DNA of 64,000 nt from Bacteroidetes bacterium MED-G17 (GCA_002457675.1 NTKK01000003.1:142668-206667), one strand, 5' to 3'; positions 44,134 to 52,144 are shown, numbered from the stretch's first letter. Notes: generated from the letters alone by a model not told the origin. A program made the numbers and translations.

Positions 44134-45150
44134 GTGCTAAAATTGAATCTACAATTGATTTTGATTTTTTACCTGTTTTGTAGCATTGCATGTAAAAAAA
44201 TAGTCGTAGAAAAACCTCAAGATTTGTCACGTGATACTACGCTTTCCATCCCTACGCAGCAATGGACCAAGTTGGTGAACAAAAACCCTAACAATACATC
44301 ATATTTACTAGAACGCGCTAAATCACTAGTGAATAATGATCAGCTTATAGGTTTGGCAGTTAGAGATTTTCAATTTTTACACAAAAAGGAACCTGAAAAT
44401 TCAGAATTCGCACTATCTTATGTGAAGTTGCTATTTGACAATAAAGAGGTCAAGGAGTCAATGCAGGTTTTAAATGACTACACCAAACTAAATCCTAAAG
44501 ATGTGGAGGCTTTATTTCTTCAAGGCAAATACCATTATTATTTAACGGAGTTTGAAGATGCAATTTTATATTTAAATAGAGCACTAAATTTAAAGGGGAC
44601 ACATGTTGAAAGTATGTTTTTTTTGGCCAATAGTTACAGAGATATGCGTGATTCAGGCCAAGCATTATCCTTATACAAGAAAATAGTAGAAGTAGATCCA
44701 GCGCATTATAATTCAGTAGTTCAGATTGCCAATTTGTATGCTTACCAAAAAAATCCTGATGCAGTAGATTATTACAACATGGCATTAAGGTTAAATGAGT
44801 TTGGTCTTGATGCGCTATATGGTCGTGCTTATTTTTACCAACAAATGGGTTATATTGAGGAGGCGGTAAAGGATTATCAACAAATTGTAGAAATTAACCC
44901 AACTCATACCCAATCAATTTACAACATAGCATACCTTAACTTTAAAAAAAAATCATGGAACCTCGCCAAATCTCAATTCGCAAAGCTTGCAGAATTGTCA
45001 CCAACATATGTACCCGCCTGGTATATGATTGGTCTATGTTTTGAAGCAGAAAAAAACACAAGGAAAGCAGCGGACTATTATCAAAAATGCTTGCAATTGG
45101 ACGCCTCATTTTCCAAAGCTCAGTTGGGTTTGACGCGACTAACCAAGTAG
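44134..45150 (+). CDS. TPR-repeat lipoprotein
   Basis: The product is about 338 residues of tetratricopeptide repeats behind a lipoprotein signal (FCSIACKK). Repeats run through most of the chain, for example NPKDVEALFLQGKYHYYLTEF, YNMALRLNEFGLDALYGRAYFYQQ (split here by convention) and YYQKCLQLDASFSKAQLGL. Such proteins mediate protein contacts at the periplasmic face of the outer membrane; partners are unknown. The start is uncertain because no ATG is suitable. A GTG at 44134 (or TTG at 44143) gives a normal signal peptide, whereas longer versions would overlap the divergent hmgA. Confidence 0.75.
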   Translation: MLKLNLQLILIFYLFCSIACKKIVVEKPQDLSRDTTLSIPTQQWTKLVNKNPNNTSYLLERAKSLVNNDQLIGLAVRDFQFLHKKEPENSEFALSYVKLLFDNKEVKESMQVLNDYTKLNPKDVEALFLQGKYHYYLTEFEDAILYLNRALNLKGTHVESMFFLANSYRDMRDSGQALSLYKKIVEVDPAHYNSVVQIANLYAYQKNPDAVDYYNMALRLNEFGLDALYGRAYFYQQMGYIEEAVKDYQQIVEINPTHTQSIYNIAYLNFKKKSWNLAKSQFAKLAELSPTYVPAWYMIGLCFEAEKNTRKAADYYQKCLQLDASFSKAQLGLTRLTK

Positions 45151-45151
45151 C

Positions 45152-45658
45152 TTATTTTAGTTTCTTTTGGATATTCTCGTGGTCAGCTTGAATTTCTTTC
45201 CATTCGATAATATTGGCCTTTCCGTCCAAAACCATATACCTTGGGATCCAATCTAGCTTAATGAAATTACCAATTGGATTTTTCCATTCACCTAAAATTA
45301 GATAATGTTGGCCTCGGAGGTCATATTTATCAATTGCCTCTTTCCATTTATCTGTTGATTTATCAATAGATAAAAACAGAAAATGATTATTTTTTTCATA
45401 GATATCAAACATCTCCTTGGCTTTTGGGAAGCCCTGAATGCAATCCTTACACCAGCTTGCCCACATATCTACGAAACAGGATTTACCTTGGTTTTTTTGT
45501 AAAACTTCCTTAAAAGAAAATGTATCTCCTTGAAGATTAATCAATTTGGCATTCAACGCCGTATCAGAAAATTGACGAGGGAATTCCCGCTTACTTTGAG
45601 CTTGTAAAAAATAGCTGCAAAGCAAAGCCAGTAGAAAAAAGCAAAGGTTCTTGTTCAT
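45152..45658 (-). CDS. TlpA-type thioredoxin-like periplasmic protein
   Basis: A 168-residue exported thioredoxin-fold protein. The signal peptide ends LQAQ (about residue 21), and the redox motif is WASWCKDC (Cys70, Cys73). The LSIDKSTDKWKEAIDKYDL and DWIPRYMVLDGKANI segments with cis-Pro are typical of TlpA/ResA-like proteins. It probably reduces or isomerises disulfides in exported proteins. It follows the S1/P1-like gene by 8 nt in the same direction. Confidence 0.85.
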   Translation of the reverse strand: MNKNLCFFLLALLCSYFLQAQSKREFPRQFSDTALNAKLINLQGDTFSFKEVLQKNQGKSCFVDMWASWCKDCIQGFPKAKEMFDIYEKNNHFLFLSIDKSTDKWKEAIDKYDLRGQHYLILGEWKNPIGNFIKLDWIPRYMVLDGKANIIEWKEIQADHENIQKKLK

Positions 45659-45666
45659 ATCATAAT

Positions 45667-46542
45667 TCAGTATACATCCAATTTTGGTTTTCCTGCATCA
45701 ACCCACGCAGAATACCAAACTGCGCCAACAAATTCTATAGAGTGCCTCATTCTTCTTTCCACCATCCCATTAAGAACATTATGGTAAGCTTCACAGAATA
45801 CATTGCTGTAATATTTCCTAGTTTGAGAACCATTTTTTTCAATTTGATATTTACCACGTGCGCCTATATTTTTGGATACCAATTTTTCTAGATACAATAC
45901 ACTATCTACCAGGGCAAAACTTTGGGCCTGCCTTTCCCAAATCTTTTCGGGAATGTGCTTAATATATTGCGCTTTGCCAACAAGAAGATTGTAATCGTCT
46001 ACAAAGTGTTTAACCAACTTTGTCTCCCACAAACTGTGTATTCCTCTTTGTCCACTTAGTTGTCCATCATAATTTAATGTGCTGTGCAACGGAACGTGAA
46101 TGTCAGCCAAATAATGTCCCAAATCGGCGGATATTTTAACGATTTGTTCTTCGTTTTTTTGTTCAAAGGCGGCTATCAATTTTTGGTAAACATATTGGCT
46201 GTTCCATGGATTGGTGCCGTATTCTTCTAAGGTATCCAGAGAATATTTTGAAATGGCGTTTTCCCAGTAAACGGGCACCGTATCAAAAGGTAGAACTTTT
46301 TCGTAATGGTCTAAATCGCAGTAGTGTTTAGGTGCTTCTCCTTTTACGACTGATTTTCTTTGATCAGCTTTTACTGCCCATTCCGTTATTTCATCTACAT
46401 GCGCTTTGTAAAAAGCAAACAAGCCTTTGGGCAGGGTAAATACTGCCAATCTATTGATTTTTTTATGCGCCTGAAACCCCCATCCTTGCGTGACAAGAGG
46501 GACTAACAAAAAAGATAAAACAAAACAAATTGACTTGCTCAA
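45667..46542 (-). CDS. S1/P1 nuclease / zinc-dependent phospholipase C-like protein
   Basis: A 291-residue exported protein of the S1/P1-nuclease and zinc phospholipase C superfamily. After a signal peptide the mature protein would begin WGFQAHKKIN, where Trp and His are zinc ligands in the fold. More ligands are visible in HYCDLDHYEK and DLGHYLADIHVPLHSTLNYDG. Whether it hydrolyses nucleic acid or lipid is unclear. The start appears to be a TTG (46542), 9 nt after the upstream lipoprotein stop; no ATG precedes the signal peptide. Confidence 0.75.
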   Translation of the reverse strand: MSKSICFVLSFLLVPLVTQGWGFQAHKKINRLAVFTLPKGLFAFYKAHVDEITEWAVKADQRKSVVKGEAPKHYCDLDHYEKVLPFDTVPVYWENAISKYSLDTLEEYGTNPWNSQYVYQKLIAAFEQKNEEQIVKISADLGHYLADIHVPLHSTLNYDGQLSGQRGIHSLWETKLVKHFVDDYNLLVGKAQYIKHIPEKIWERQAQSFALVDSVLYLEKLVSKNIGARGKYQIEKNGSQTRKYYSNVFCEAYHNVLNGMVERRMRHSIEFVGAVWYSAWVDAGKPKLDVY

Positions 46543-46551
46543 ACCAAGATT

Positions 46552-47121
46552 TTACTCAATGGTATAGGGAATATTTTCCAATTCTCCTGTGAATACGATT
46601 GAATCACTCTTCAAAATGGTGTACATCTTAAGTTTGAAACTACCCGAATAAAGCATGGCTGTTGTATCAAAACTCTCTAAAGTAACGGTAGAATTTGGAT
46701 CGTCTTGTTCAACATAATAGAGCTCACTGCCAATTTTGTAGCTGGCATTGAATAGATCACAATACCAAACATTGTCAATTTTTTTGCATTGGTCAGCATC
46801 ATTGTTATTTTCATACTTCCCGTAGGTTTTTTCTAATAGGGCCTTGTTGGGTGGTTTTTGCCATGCCCAGTTCTCAATGGTTATGCTCAGTTCTCTTTTG
46901 TCAACTTGGAATTTATTGACCATTCTTTTGCCCTCAACTTTTTGTCTGCTAAAATCTGCTAAAACTGCTGAAGTAAATGCTGATTCTTTCAAAGTATCAT
47001 CCATTTCAATATTTAGAACTAGTGGGTTTGAAGGAGGAGGAGGAGGCTCATTGTCATTGGTGCATGCAACAAACGAAACAATTGAAATACATCCTAACAC
47101 GTGAAACAAATAATTTTTCAT
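46552..47121 (-). CDS. Hypothetical lipoprotein
   Basis: I do not recognise the family. From the ATG at 47121 the 189-residue product has a lipobox (SFVAC, Cys20) followed by a Pro-rich linker NEPPPPPSNP and a beta-rich domain that may be a small periplasmic beta sandwich. The TTG nine bases upstream falls in a perfect -7 box and is not the start. It heads a three-gene run with the S1/P1-like and TlpA-like genes (gaps 9 and 8 nt), suggesting a joint envelope function. Confidence 0.6.
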   Translation of the reverse strand: MKNYLFHVLGCISIVSFVACTNDNEPPPPPSNPLVLNIEMDDTLKESAFTSAVLADFSRQKVEGKRMVNKFQVDKRELSITIENWAWQKPPNKALLEKTYGKYENNNDADQCKKIDNVWYCDLFNASYKIGSELYYVEQDDPNSTVTLESFDTTAMLYSGSFKLKMYTILKSDSIVFTGELENIPYTIE

Positions 47122-47127
47122 TGCCGC

Positions 47128-47135
47128 CAAAAGTA
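47128..47135 (-). promoter_or_regulatory. -7 box 6 nt before the lipoprotein start
   Basis: TACTTTTG on the minus strand matches TAnnTTTG and ends 6 nt before the ATG at 47121. Confidence 0.6.
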
Positions 47136-47146
47136 AGAAAAAATTG

Positions 47147-47731
47147 TTAATGCAATTTTGCTTGTATAGGCAAAGATGTTAAAATTTCTGCTTCAGCATC
47201 CATAAGCTCATTGAGTCGAGCATAGACTAATTCTTTGTCAAAATAGTGAAGGGCAAGTTTAACGAAAATGTGGGCGTGTTTTGCCTCGGAAGTCCAAAGT
47301 TGTTTGTAGAATAGTTGCAAGTCTATTTCTTTACAATTTTGTGCGATCATTTTGAAGCGCTCAGCCCCTCGACATTCGATAACTGAGCCAAGTAATAAGC
47401 GATCTAAAAATCGTTCTTCGATGCCCGATTTCATACATTTCAACAGTTTTTGGACGTATAGATCCTTTTCCATGTTTGATGGAAGTGGAATGCCTCTATT
47501 GGTCATCAATAAGTAAACTTGATTGAAATGCTCAAGCTCCTCTATTGCAGTATCAATTAAATCGGGAATAATCAAAGATCTATTGGGGTACTTTGCTACC
47601 AGGCTCATGGCCATGCCACTTGCTTTTCGTTCACAGTCTGCATGATCTTGAAGAAAGGAAGGAAAATCGTCGAGCACGGCTTTTATCCAATCTTTTGGGC
47701 TAGCACATTTTACATCTATTGATAATTTCAC
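47147..47731 (-). CDS. miaE: tRNA-(ms2io6A)-hydroxylase MiaE
   Basis: MiaE hydroxylates the isopentenyl group of ms2i6A37 in tRNA. The 194-residue protein has the ferritin-like diiron fold, with ligands in DCERKASGMAMSL, AIEELEHFNQVY, SVIECRGAERF and SEAKHAHIFVKL. The start is a GTG (47731) placed 4 nt after TACTTTTG, another leaderless-type arrangement. It is divergent from rpsP. Confidence 0.9.
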   Translation of the reverse strand: MKLSIDVKCASPKDWIKAVLDDFPSFLQDHADCERKASGMAMSLVAKYPNRSLIIPDLIDTAIEELEHFNQVYLLMTNRGIPLPSNMEKDLYVQKLLKCMKSGIEERFLDRLLLGSVIECRGAERFKMIAQNCKEIDLQLFYKQLWTSEAKHAHIFVKLALHYFDKELVYARLNELMDAEAEILTSLPIQAKLH

Positions 47732-47735
47732 ACAA

Positions 47736-47743
47736 CAAAAGTA
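47736..47743 (-). promoter_or_regulatory. -7 box 4 nt before miaE
   Basis: TACTTTTG on the minus strand matches TAnnTTTG and is followed by TTGT and the GTG start at 47731. Confidence 0.65.
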
Positions 47744-47775
47744 TTTTAGAGTTTTGCATAATCACAGAAATTATT

Positions 47776-47783
47776 CATTTTTG
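47776..47783 (+). promoter_or_regulatory. Possible -7 box of the rpsP operon
   Basis: CATTTTTG has one mismatch to TAnnTTTG and lies 35 nt before the rpsP ATG, giving a leader of about 30 nt. That leader contains a short self-complementary ACGC-AA-GCGT sequence near 47798-47808. Confidence 0.35.
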
Positions 47784-47818
47784 CACCTCATTTAAACGAC
47801 GCAAGCGTTATTTAACCT

Positions 47819-48598
47819 ATGGCGGTAAAATTAAGACTACAAAGACACGGAAGAAAAGCAAAACCTTTTTATCACATCGTTGCTTCAGATGCACGCTCTA
47901 AAAGGGATGGTAGAATTATTGAACGAATTGGTTCGTACAATCCAAACACCAATCCAGCAACAATAGAATTAAATATTGATAGTGCTTTGGTTTGGTTGCA
48001 AAATGGAGCAGAACCAACCAATACGGTTCGAGCCATTTTGAGCAATCAAGGCGTTCTTTACAAGAAACATTTATTACGGGGTGTTAAGTTGGGTGTAATA
48101 AATGAGGCGGACGTTCAAGAAAAGTTCAATCTTTGGTTGGAAGAAAAATCCAAGCAAATAGAAAGCAAAAAGACCAAGTTAAAAGAGGCAAGTAATGCTT
48201 CCAGTGCTGAAGCTTTCGAAAGAGAACAAAAGATAAGAATAAATAGAGAAGAAGCTTTAGCAGCGAAGAATACACCTCCCGCAGAAGAGGCTGACAATGA
48301 GGAAGCAAATCAAGACAATGCTGTTACAGAAATAGAAGGGCAAGAAAATAAAGAAGAAGCAACTGAAAACACATCAACTCCAGAAAATGCCAAGACGGAT
48401 GAAATAGCTGAGAATAAAGAGGTAGAACAAGAAAACGAGGCGAATGAGACGGGCGATCAAGTAAAAGCTGAAGAAGAAGTAACCGAAACCGAGAAAGCCA
48501 CGAAAGTAGAGGCCAATGAAGCGCCTGCTGGAGAAGGTTCAGCCAAAACAGACAGCGAAGAATCGTCTAAAAAAGACGATCAAAAAACAGAAGCGTAA
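47819..48598 (+). CDS. rpsP: 30S ribosomal protein S16 with long acidic C-terminal extension
   Basis: Residues 1-80 are a normal S16, with VKLRLQRHGRKAKPFYHIVA, RDGRIIERIGSYNPN and GAEPTNTVRAIL. The helical segment up to about 150 is common in Bacteroidota S16. The protein then continues to 259 residues in a low-complexity tail rich in Glu, Asn, Thr, Ala and Lys, more than tripling the size of the E. coli protein (about 82). The tail has no recognisable domain and is probably disordered. It is the first gene of rpsP-rimM-trmD; rimM starts 2 nt after the stop. Confidence 0.93.
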   Translation: MAVKLRLQRHGRKAKPFYHIVASDARSKRDGRIIERIGSYNPNTNPATIELNIDSALVWLQNGAEPTNTVRAILSNQGVLYKKHLLRGVKLGVINEADVQEKFNLWLEEKSKQIESKKTKLKEASNASSAEAFEREQKIRINREEALAAKNTPPAEEADNEEANQDNAVTEIEGQENKEEATENTSTPENAKTDEIAENKEVEQENEANETGDQVKAEEEVTETEKATKVEANEAPAGEGSAKTDSEESSKKDDQKTEA

Positions 48599-48600
48599 GC

Positions 48601-49116
48601 ATGTTATCCTGGGCCTCCATGAGCGCAATTGGATACCTTGGAAAACCACACGGATTTAAAGGGTGCTTAAAATTCGAAACTAGAACGCCCCTTGAAACAT
48701 CCATGTTCATATTTCTATCAATGGATGATTGCCCCATTCCATTCAAAATCAAAAATATCAATAATGGTGGAAGTACGCTTTGCCTTGAAGATATTGAAAC
48801 AGAGGAAAAAGCCAAGGAGCTATCTGGTAAACAAATTTGGCAACTTACGTCCAAATTGCCTACTGATGTAGAAGAAAGCCAATCTGTAGATTTCTTAAAT
48901 TATCAGTGTTTTAATTGCTCAAACTTGGTTGGAGAGGTCGTAGACGTTTTGAATCATACACATCAAAAAATACTTAGAGTTATGCAGGCAAACGGAGAAG
49001 AGTCTTTGGTGCCTTTTGTTGAAGAGTTTTTGGTTGATATAGACCACCAAACTCAGAGAATATGGTTTGAACTCCCAGATGGGTTGTTAGGCATAAATGA
49101 AAAAAATGCAGATTGA
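48601..49116 (+). CDS. rimM: Ribosome maturation factor RimM
   Basis: RimM assists assembly of the 30S head and binds S19. The 171-residue protein shows the N-terminal IGYLGKPHGFKGCLKFE segment, the linker, and the PRC-barrel C-terminal domain with GEVVDVLNHTHQKILRV and SLVPFVEEFLVDID. Its 3' end overlaps trmD by about 11-20 nt. The gene order rpsP-rimM-trmD is widely conserved in bacteria; rplS, often next, is absent here. Confidence 0.93.
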   Translation: MLSWASMSAIGYLGKPHGFKGCLKFETRTPLETSMFIFLSMDDCPIPFKIKNINNGGSTLCLEDIETEEKAKELSGKQIWQLTSKLPTDVEESQSVDFLNYQCFNCSNLVGEVVDVLNHTHQKILRVMQANGEESLVPFVEEFLVDIDHQTQRIWFELPDGLLGINEKNAD

Positions 49117-49780
49117 TATCATCGCCGTAGTTCCGGAATTGTTAGATAGCCCATTTGGACATTCAATTGTGAAACGTGCCAAAGAAAAGGGTAAAGTTGA
49201 CATCAATATTGTTTCACTAAGGGAATATGGTATAGGTGCGTACAAAAAAATTGATGATGAAAGTTATGGCGGAGGAGCAGGCATGGTGTTGATGTGCGAA
49301 CCGCTCGCAAAGTGCATAGAGGACTTAAAAAGTAAGACATGTTATGATGAAATAATTTACTTAAGCCCAGATGGTAACAAGTATGAACAAAAAGAAGCCA
49401 ATCGGTTAAGCATGGCAAGCGCACTACTTTTAATTTGCGGCCATTATAAAGGAATAGACGAGAGAATTAGAGAAAAATATATAAGCTGCGAAATTTCTAT
49501 TGGTGACTATGTTCTGACAGGCGGAGAACTTGCTAGCATTGTCATGGTAGATTCTATAGTACGACTTTTACCTGGTGTTCTAAACGACGAAACTTCTGCG
49601 CTGACCGATACTTTTCAGGATGGACTAGTCGCCCCGCCTGTCTATACGAGGCCTGCCAGTTTTGAAGGGATGGAAGTGCCGGAAGTATTGAGGTCAGGAA
49701 ATGTCAAAAAAATAAATGAGTGGCAAGAAGAAATGTCCTTAAAAAGAACAAAAGAAAAGAGGCCAGATTTATTAAAATGA
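49097..49780 (+). CDS. trmD: tRNA (guanine37-N1)-methyltransferase TrmD
   Basis: TrmD methylates G37 of tRNAs to prevent frameshifting. The 227-residue SPOUT enzyme shows YGGGAGMVLMCEPL, the trefoil-knot segments YLSPDGNKYEQ, LICGHYKGIDERI and EISIGDYVLTGGE, and the catalytic-region DSIVRLLPGVL. Either the ATG at 49097 or the one at 49106 may be used. The overlap with rimM suggests translational coupling. Confidence 0.95.
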   Translation: MKKMQIDIIAVVPELLDSPFGHSIVKRAKEKGKVDINIVSLREYGIGAYKKIDDESYGGGAGMVLMCEPLAKCIEDLKSKTCYDEIIYLSPDGNKYEQKEANRLSMASALLLICGHYKGIDERIREKYISCEISIGDYVLTGGELASIVMVDSIVRLLPGVLNDETSALTDTFQDGLVAPPVYTRPASFEGMEVPEVLRSGNVKKINEWQEEMSLKRTKEKRPDLLK

Positions 49781-49804
49781 GTGATAAAAAGTGCTTAAAT
49801 TAAT

Positions 49805-49812
49805 TATTTTCG
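49805..49812 (+). promoter_or_regulatory. -7 box of tRNA-Pro
   Basis: TATTTTCG (TTCG variant) ends 12 nt before the mature tRNA 5' end. The other two tRNA genes here have a similar box at a similar distance. Confidence 0.5.
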
Positions 49813-49824
49813 CAATTCTTTTCT

Positions 49825-49899
49825 CGGGGTGTAGCGTAGCCCGGTCATCGCGCCTGCTTTGGGAGCAGGAGGTCGCAGGTTCGAATCCTGCCACCCCGA
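49825..49899 (+). tRNA. tRNA-Pro (anticodon TGG)
   Basis: The cloverleaf has acceptor CGGGGTG/CACCCCG and anticodon stem CCTGC/GCAGG with loop TTTGGGA, so the anticodon is TGG. The T-arm is GCAGG-TTCGAAT-CCTGC. CCA is not encoded. Confidence 0.95.
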
Positions 49900-49936
49900 C
49901 TGGTTTCTCGATTGCTTCGGAAACAACGCATTGTAT

Positions 49937-50599
49937 ATGTTGAAGGCGGTATTTTTTGATTTGGATGGTGTATTGTGTGACACATCTCAACACCATTTTC
50001 AATCATGGAAATTGGTTGCCGAAAAGTTCAATTTTGATCTTACTGTCAAAAAAAATGAAAAACTTAAGGGACTCAACCGTAAAGAATCTGTGAACAAAAT
50101 TCTATCATGGGCGGATGTTCAATTGGCGGAAGCTAGGAAAGAAGAGCTAATCAAGGAGAAAAATAATCAATACCTTAAGTTGATAGATTTGATGACGCCC
50201 CAAGACTTAAATGAAGGCGTACTTAAGTTGTTTCATAGTTTACGCTCCAACGGAGTTAAAATTGGTTTAGGTGCAAGCACAAGTCATGCTGTTAGGGTAT
50301 TAGATAAGTTAGACTGTATTGCAGAATTTGATGCAATCGTAGATGGTAATATGGTGAAAAGACCCAAGCCGGATGCAGAGGTGTTTGAACTTCTGATGGA
50401 AAAATTGGATGTTCAACCAGAAGAGTGTGTTGTTTTAGAAGATTCGCCCAACGGTTTTGAAAGTTCAAAAAGAGCCAAAATAAAGTGTGTTGCAATGGGT
50501 AATCTTTGCACGGGACATGATGCCTGTTGCTCCTTGGCTATAAAAAATCTAAGTGAGCTCAATTTTGAGTCTCTAGCCAAATTGGTTGCGCCAAACTAA
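49937..50599 (+). CDS. pgmB: Beta-phosphoglucomutase
   Basis: PgmB interconverts beta-glucose 1-phosphate and glucose 6-phosphate. The 220-residue HAD-family protein has the nucleophile motif FDLDGVLCD (Asp8, Asp10) and the cap-domain LKGLNRKESVNKIL segment. It also has motif II GLGASTSHAV, the Lys in VKRPKPDAEVF, and VLEDSPNGFES. These details favour beta-phosphoglucomutase over other HAD phosphatases. The start is the ATG at 49937; earlier in-frame codons run through the tRNA-Pro gene. No disaccharide phosphorylase is nearby. A link to beta-glucan breakdown elsewhere in the window is only a possibility. Confidence 0.88.
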   Translation: MLKAVFFDLDGVLCDTSQHHFQSWKLVAEKFNFDLTVKKNEKLKGLNRKESVNKILSWADVQLAEARKEELIKEKNNQYLKLIDLMTPQDLNEGVLKLFHSLRSNGVKIGLGASTSHAVRVLDKLDCIAEFDAIVDGNMVKRPKPDAEVFELLMEKLDVQPEECVVLEDSPNGFESSKRAKIKCVAMGNLCTGHDACCSLAIKNLSELNFESLAKLVAPN

Positions 50600-50870
50600 G
50601 GCCTCGGTGCAGCAGGTTTTCCAAAAATGTGGCTGATATTTCTTCAAATGCAAAAGGAACCAATACCATTGAGTTGACTACCAACAATGGCATATTGGTG
50701 AAAAGAGTTGATGTAGACTGGTATAGGAAAATACAGCGAATGTTTTTTCAGGAATAGTACACATGATCAACAGCTACTAGAGGTTTTAGGGTGTTGTCTA
50801 TAGTTGAATTACCAATTACAGACGTTTAGACCAACTATTTTTTTTAAATAATTTAGAGTATCTTTGGTGT
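50600..50870 (+). pseudogene. Intergenic stretch with a possible gene remnant
   Basis: In this 271-nt gap one frame stays open from inside pgmB to a TAG at 50755-50757. It encodes about 42 residues from a GTG at 50629, including GTNTIELTTNNGILVKRVDV. That resembles the end of a beta-rich secreted domain, but there is no plausible start or signal. It could be the 3' remnant of a decayed gene. The rest (50758-50858) shows nothing recognisable. Confidence 0.25.
50859..50866 (+). promoter_or_regulatory. -7 box 4 nt before a lipoprotein gene
   Basis: TATCTTTG matches TAnnTTTG and is followed by GTGT and the ATG at 50871. Confidence 0.65.
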
Positions 50871-51335
50871 ATGCGTATTGGTATATTTTTAATTATTTCA
50901 ATTCTATTGTTCAATTGCTCTGAAGAGAAAGTAGTAATTGAATATGTTGATCGACCGGAAACAAATACTCAAGAAGATATAAGTGGTCTCTATATGGGAA
51001 GGACGGTATGGAAGCAGTTTCGTAATGATGGACGTCAAACAGGTCTTTGGTCTGCTGATGACACTTTTTGGGTTACAAAATACCCTGCTTATGATGGCGA
51101 CAGTGTTTTCGTTGTTGGGCAGTATCCTGATACCCTCCACCTAAAAACGTTTGATAATAGTGTCTATTCTAGGGTAAACCAGTGGAAGAACAACGATGAA
51201 AAAAGTAGCTGGAGCGATGGTGAACGTTGGGAAGTAAAAAATGATACTTTATTAAGAGAATGGTTCACGCAGAAACTTGATAGCAATGGAAAGAAAACAC
51301 GATGGGAAGGTGTTGGTGTTTATCCAAAAACGTAA
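50871..51335 (+). CDS. Hypothetical lipoprotein
   Basis: The family is not recognised. The 154-residue product has a lipobox (LLFNC, Cys16). A domain rich in Trp and charged residues follows (GRTVWKQFRNDGRQTGLWSADDTFWV, shown in two parts by function; TRWEGVGVYP at the end), which looks like a small lipocalin-like or beta-barrel fold. It is a single-gene unit between the pgmB region and tRNA-Ala, with its own leaderless-type promoter. Confidence 0.6.
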   Translation: MRIGIFLIISILLFNCSEEKVVIEYVDRPETNTQEDISGLYMGRTVWKQFRNDGRQTGLWSADDTFWVTKYPAYDGDSVFVVGQYPDTLHLKTFDNSVYSRVNQWKNNDEKSSWSDGERWEVKNDTLLREWFTQKLDSNGKKTRWEGVGVYPKT

Positions 51336-51377
51336 TGTAATGTCAAAATAGCTAGTCATAGCTACGACTAGATCACT

Positions 51378-51385
51378 TACCTTTA
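51378..51385 (+). promoter_or_regulatory. -7-like box of tRNA-Ala
   Basis: TACCTTTA has one mismatch to TAnnTTTG and ends 11 nt before the mature tRNA. Confidence 0.4.
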
Positions 51386-51396
51386 AAATTCCTTTA

Positions 51397-51470
51397 GGGG
51401 CCTTAGCTCAGCTGGCTAGAGCGCTACACTGGCAGTGTAGAGGTCACGAGTTCGAATCTCGTAGGCTCCA
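51397..51470 (+). tRNA. tRNA-Ala (anticodon GGC)
   Basis: Acceptor GGGGCCT pairs with AGGCTCC (one G-U). The anticodon stem CTACA/TGTAG encloses CTGGCAG, so the anticodon is GGC. The T-arm is ACGAG-TTCGAAT-CTCGT. CCA is not encoded in full. Confidence 0.94.
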
Positions 51471-51660
51471 CTATAAATTGTTGATTAACAGGAAATTAAT
51501 TACGCGTTTAAATCCACGGTATTTCGAGAATAGGTCTTTTTTGGCAAAAAAACAGTAAAAAATAGCAGTTAATTGGTAGTAAATGGACCAAGATTATTTG
51601 AATATGTTTAGGAAAAAGCGTGGATAGTATGTAGCTACTTGATTCGATATAACTATTTAA

Positions 51661-51668
51661 TAAATTTG
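51661..51668 (+). promoter_or_regulatory. -7 box of the DUF6428-like gene
   Basis: TAAATTTG matches TAnnTTTG and ends 14 nt before the ATG at 51683. The 190 nt between tRNA-Ala and this box show no gene. Confidence 0.55.
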
Positions 51669-51682
51669 CAAACAAATAATTT

Positions 51683-52144
51683 ATGCGTCTTTCAGCATTT
51701 ATACAAACACTAGATAAATTAGATACATTGAAATTTCAACTCCCATCTAGTGAATTTGTGCCTGCGCATTTTCATATTACTGAAGTAGGGGAGATAACGC
51801 GCAAATACATAGATTGCGGTGGTATCCAGCGGCAAGAAAATAAAATTAACTTACAGCTTTGGGTGGCTGCTGATATTGAACATCGCCTGAGGCCAAGTAG
51901 TTTATTGGATATTCTTGAAATGGCAGAGAAACAGTTGGGTTATTCTAATCTAGAAGTCGAAATCGAATACCAACAAGGCACAATTGGGCGTTATAAATTG
52001 GCTTTTGACGGAGAGATATTTCAGCTTATTAATACAAATACCGCTTGCTTAGCACCTGATCAATGCGGAATACCTAAAGAAAAATCTCGTTTGGGTATTG
52101 CTTCGGGAAGCCTAAGCTGCAACCCTGAATCGGGTTGTTGTTGA
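51683..52144 (+). CDS. DUF6428-like protein with Cys-rich C-terminus
   Basis: The 153-residue protein resembles the DUF6428 family, with FVPAHFHITEVGEITRKYIDCGG in the first half (given only as a landmark) and a INLQLWVA segment. Family members often sit beside arsenic-resistance genes, but none is visible here. The C-terminal 35 residues hold five Cys (TACLAPDQCG, and LSCNPESGCC at the very end), suggesting metal or metalloid binding. Function is otherwise unknown. Confidence 0.65.
   Translation: MRLSAFIQTLDKLDTLKFQLPSSEFVPAHFHITEVGEITRKYIDCGGIQRQENKINLQLWVAADIEHRLRPSSLLDILEMAEKQLGYSNLEVEIEYQQGTIGRYKLAFDGEIFQLINTNTACLAPDQCGIPKEKSRLGIASGSLSCNPESGCC

Noticed and set aside
47122..47130. TTG start upstream of the 46552-47121 lipoprotein
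   Set aside because: The TTG lies inside the perfect -7 box TACTTTTG and adds only three residues before a clean ATG-initiated signal peptide. The same error pattern occurs at 19714 and 10776.
49859..49936. pgmB extension through the tRNA-Pro gene
   Set aside because: The extra residues are the translated tRNA. The HAD motif begins at the ATG 49937.
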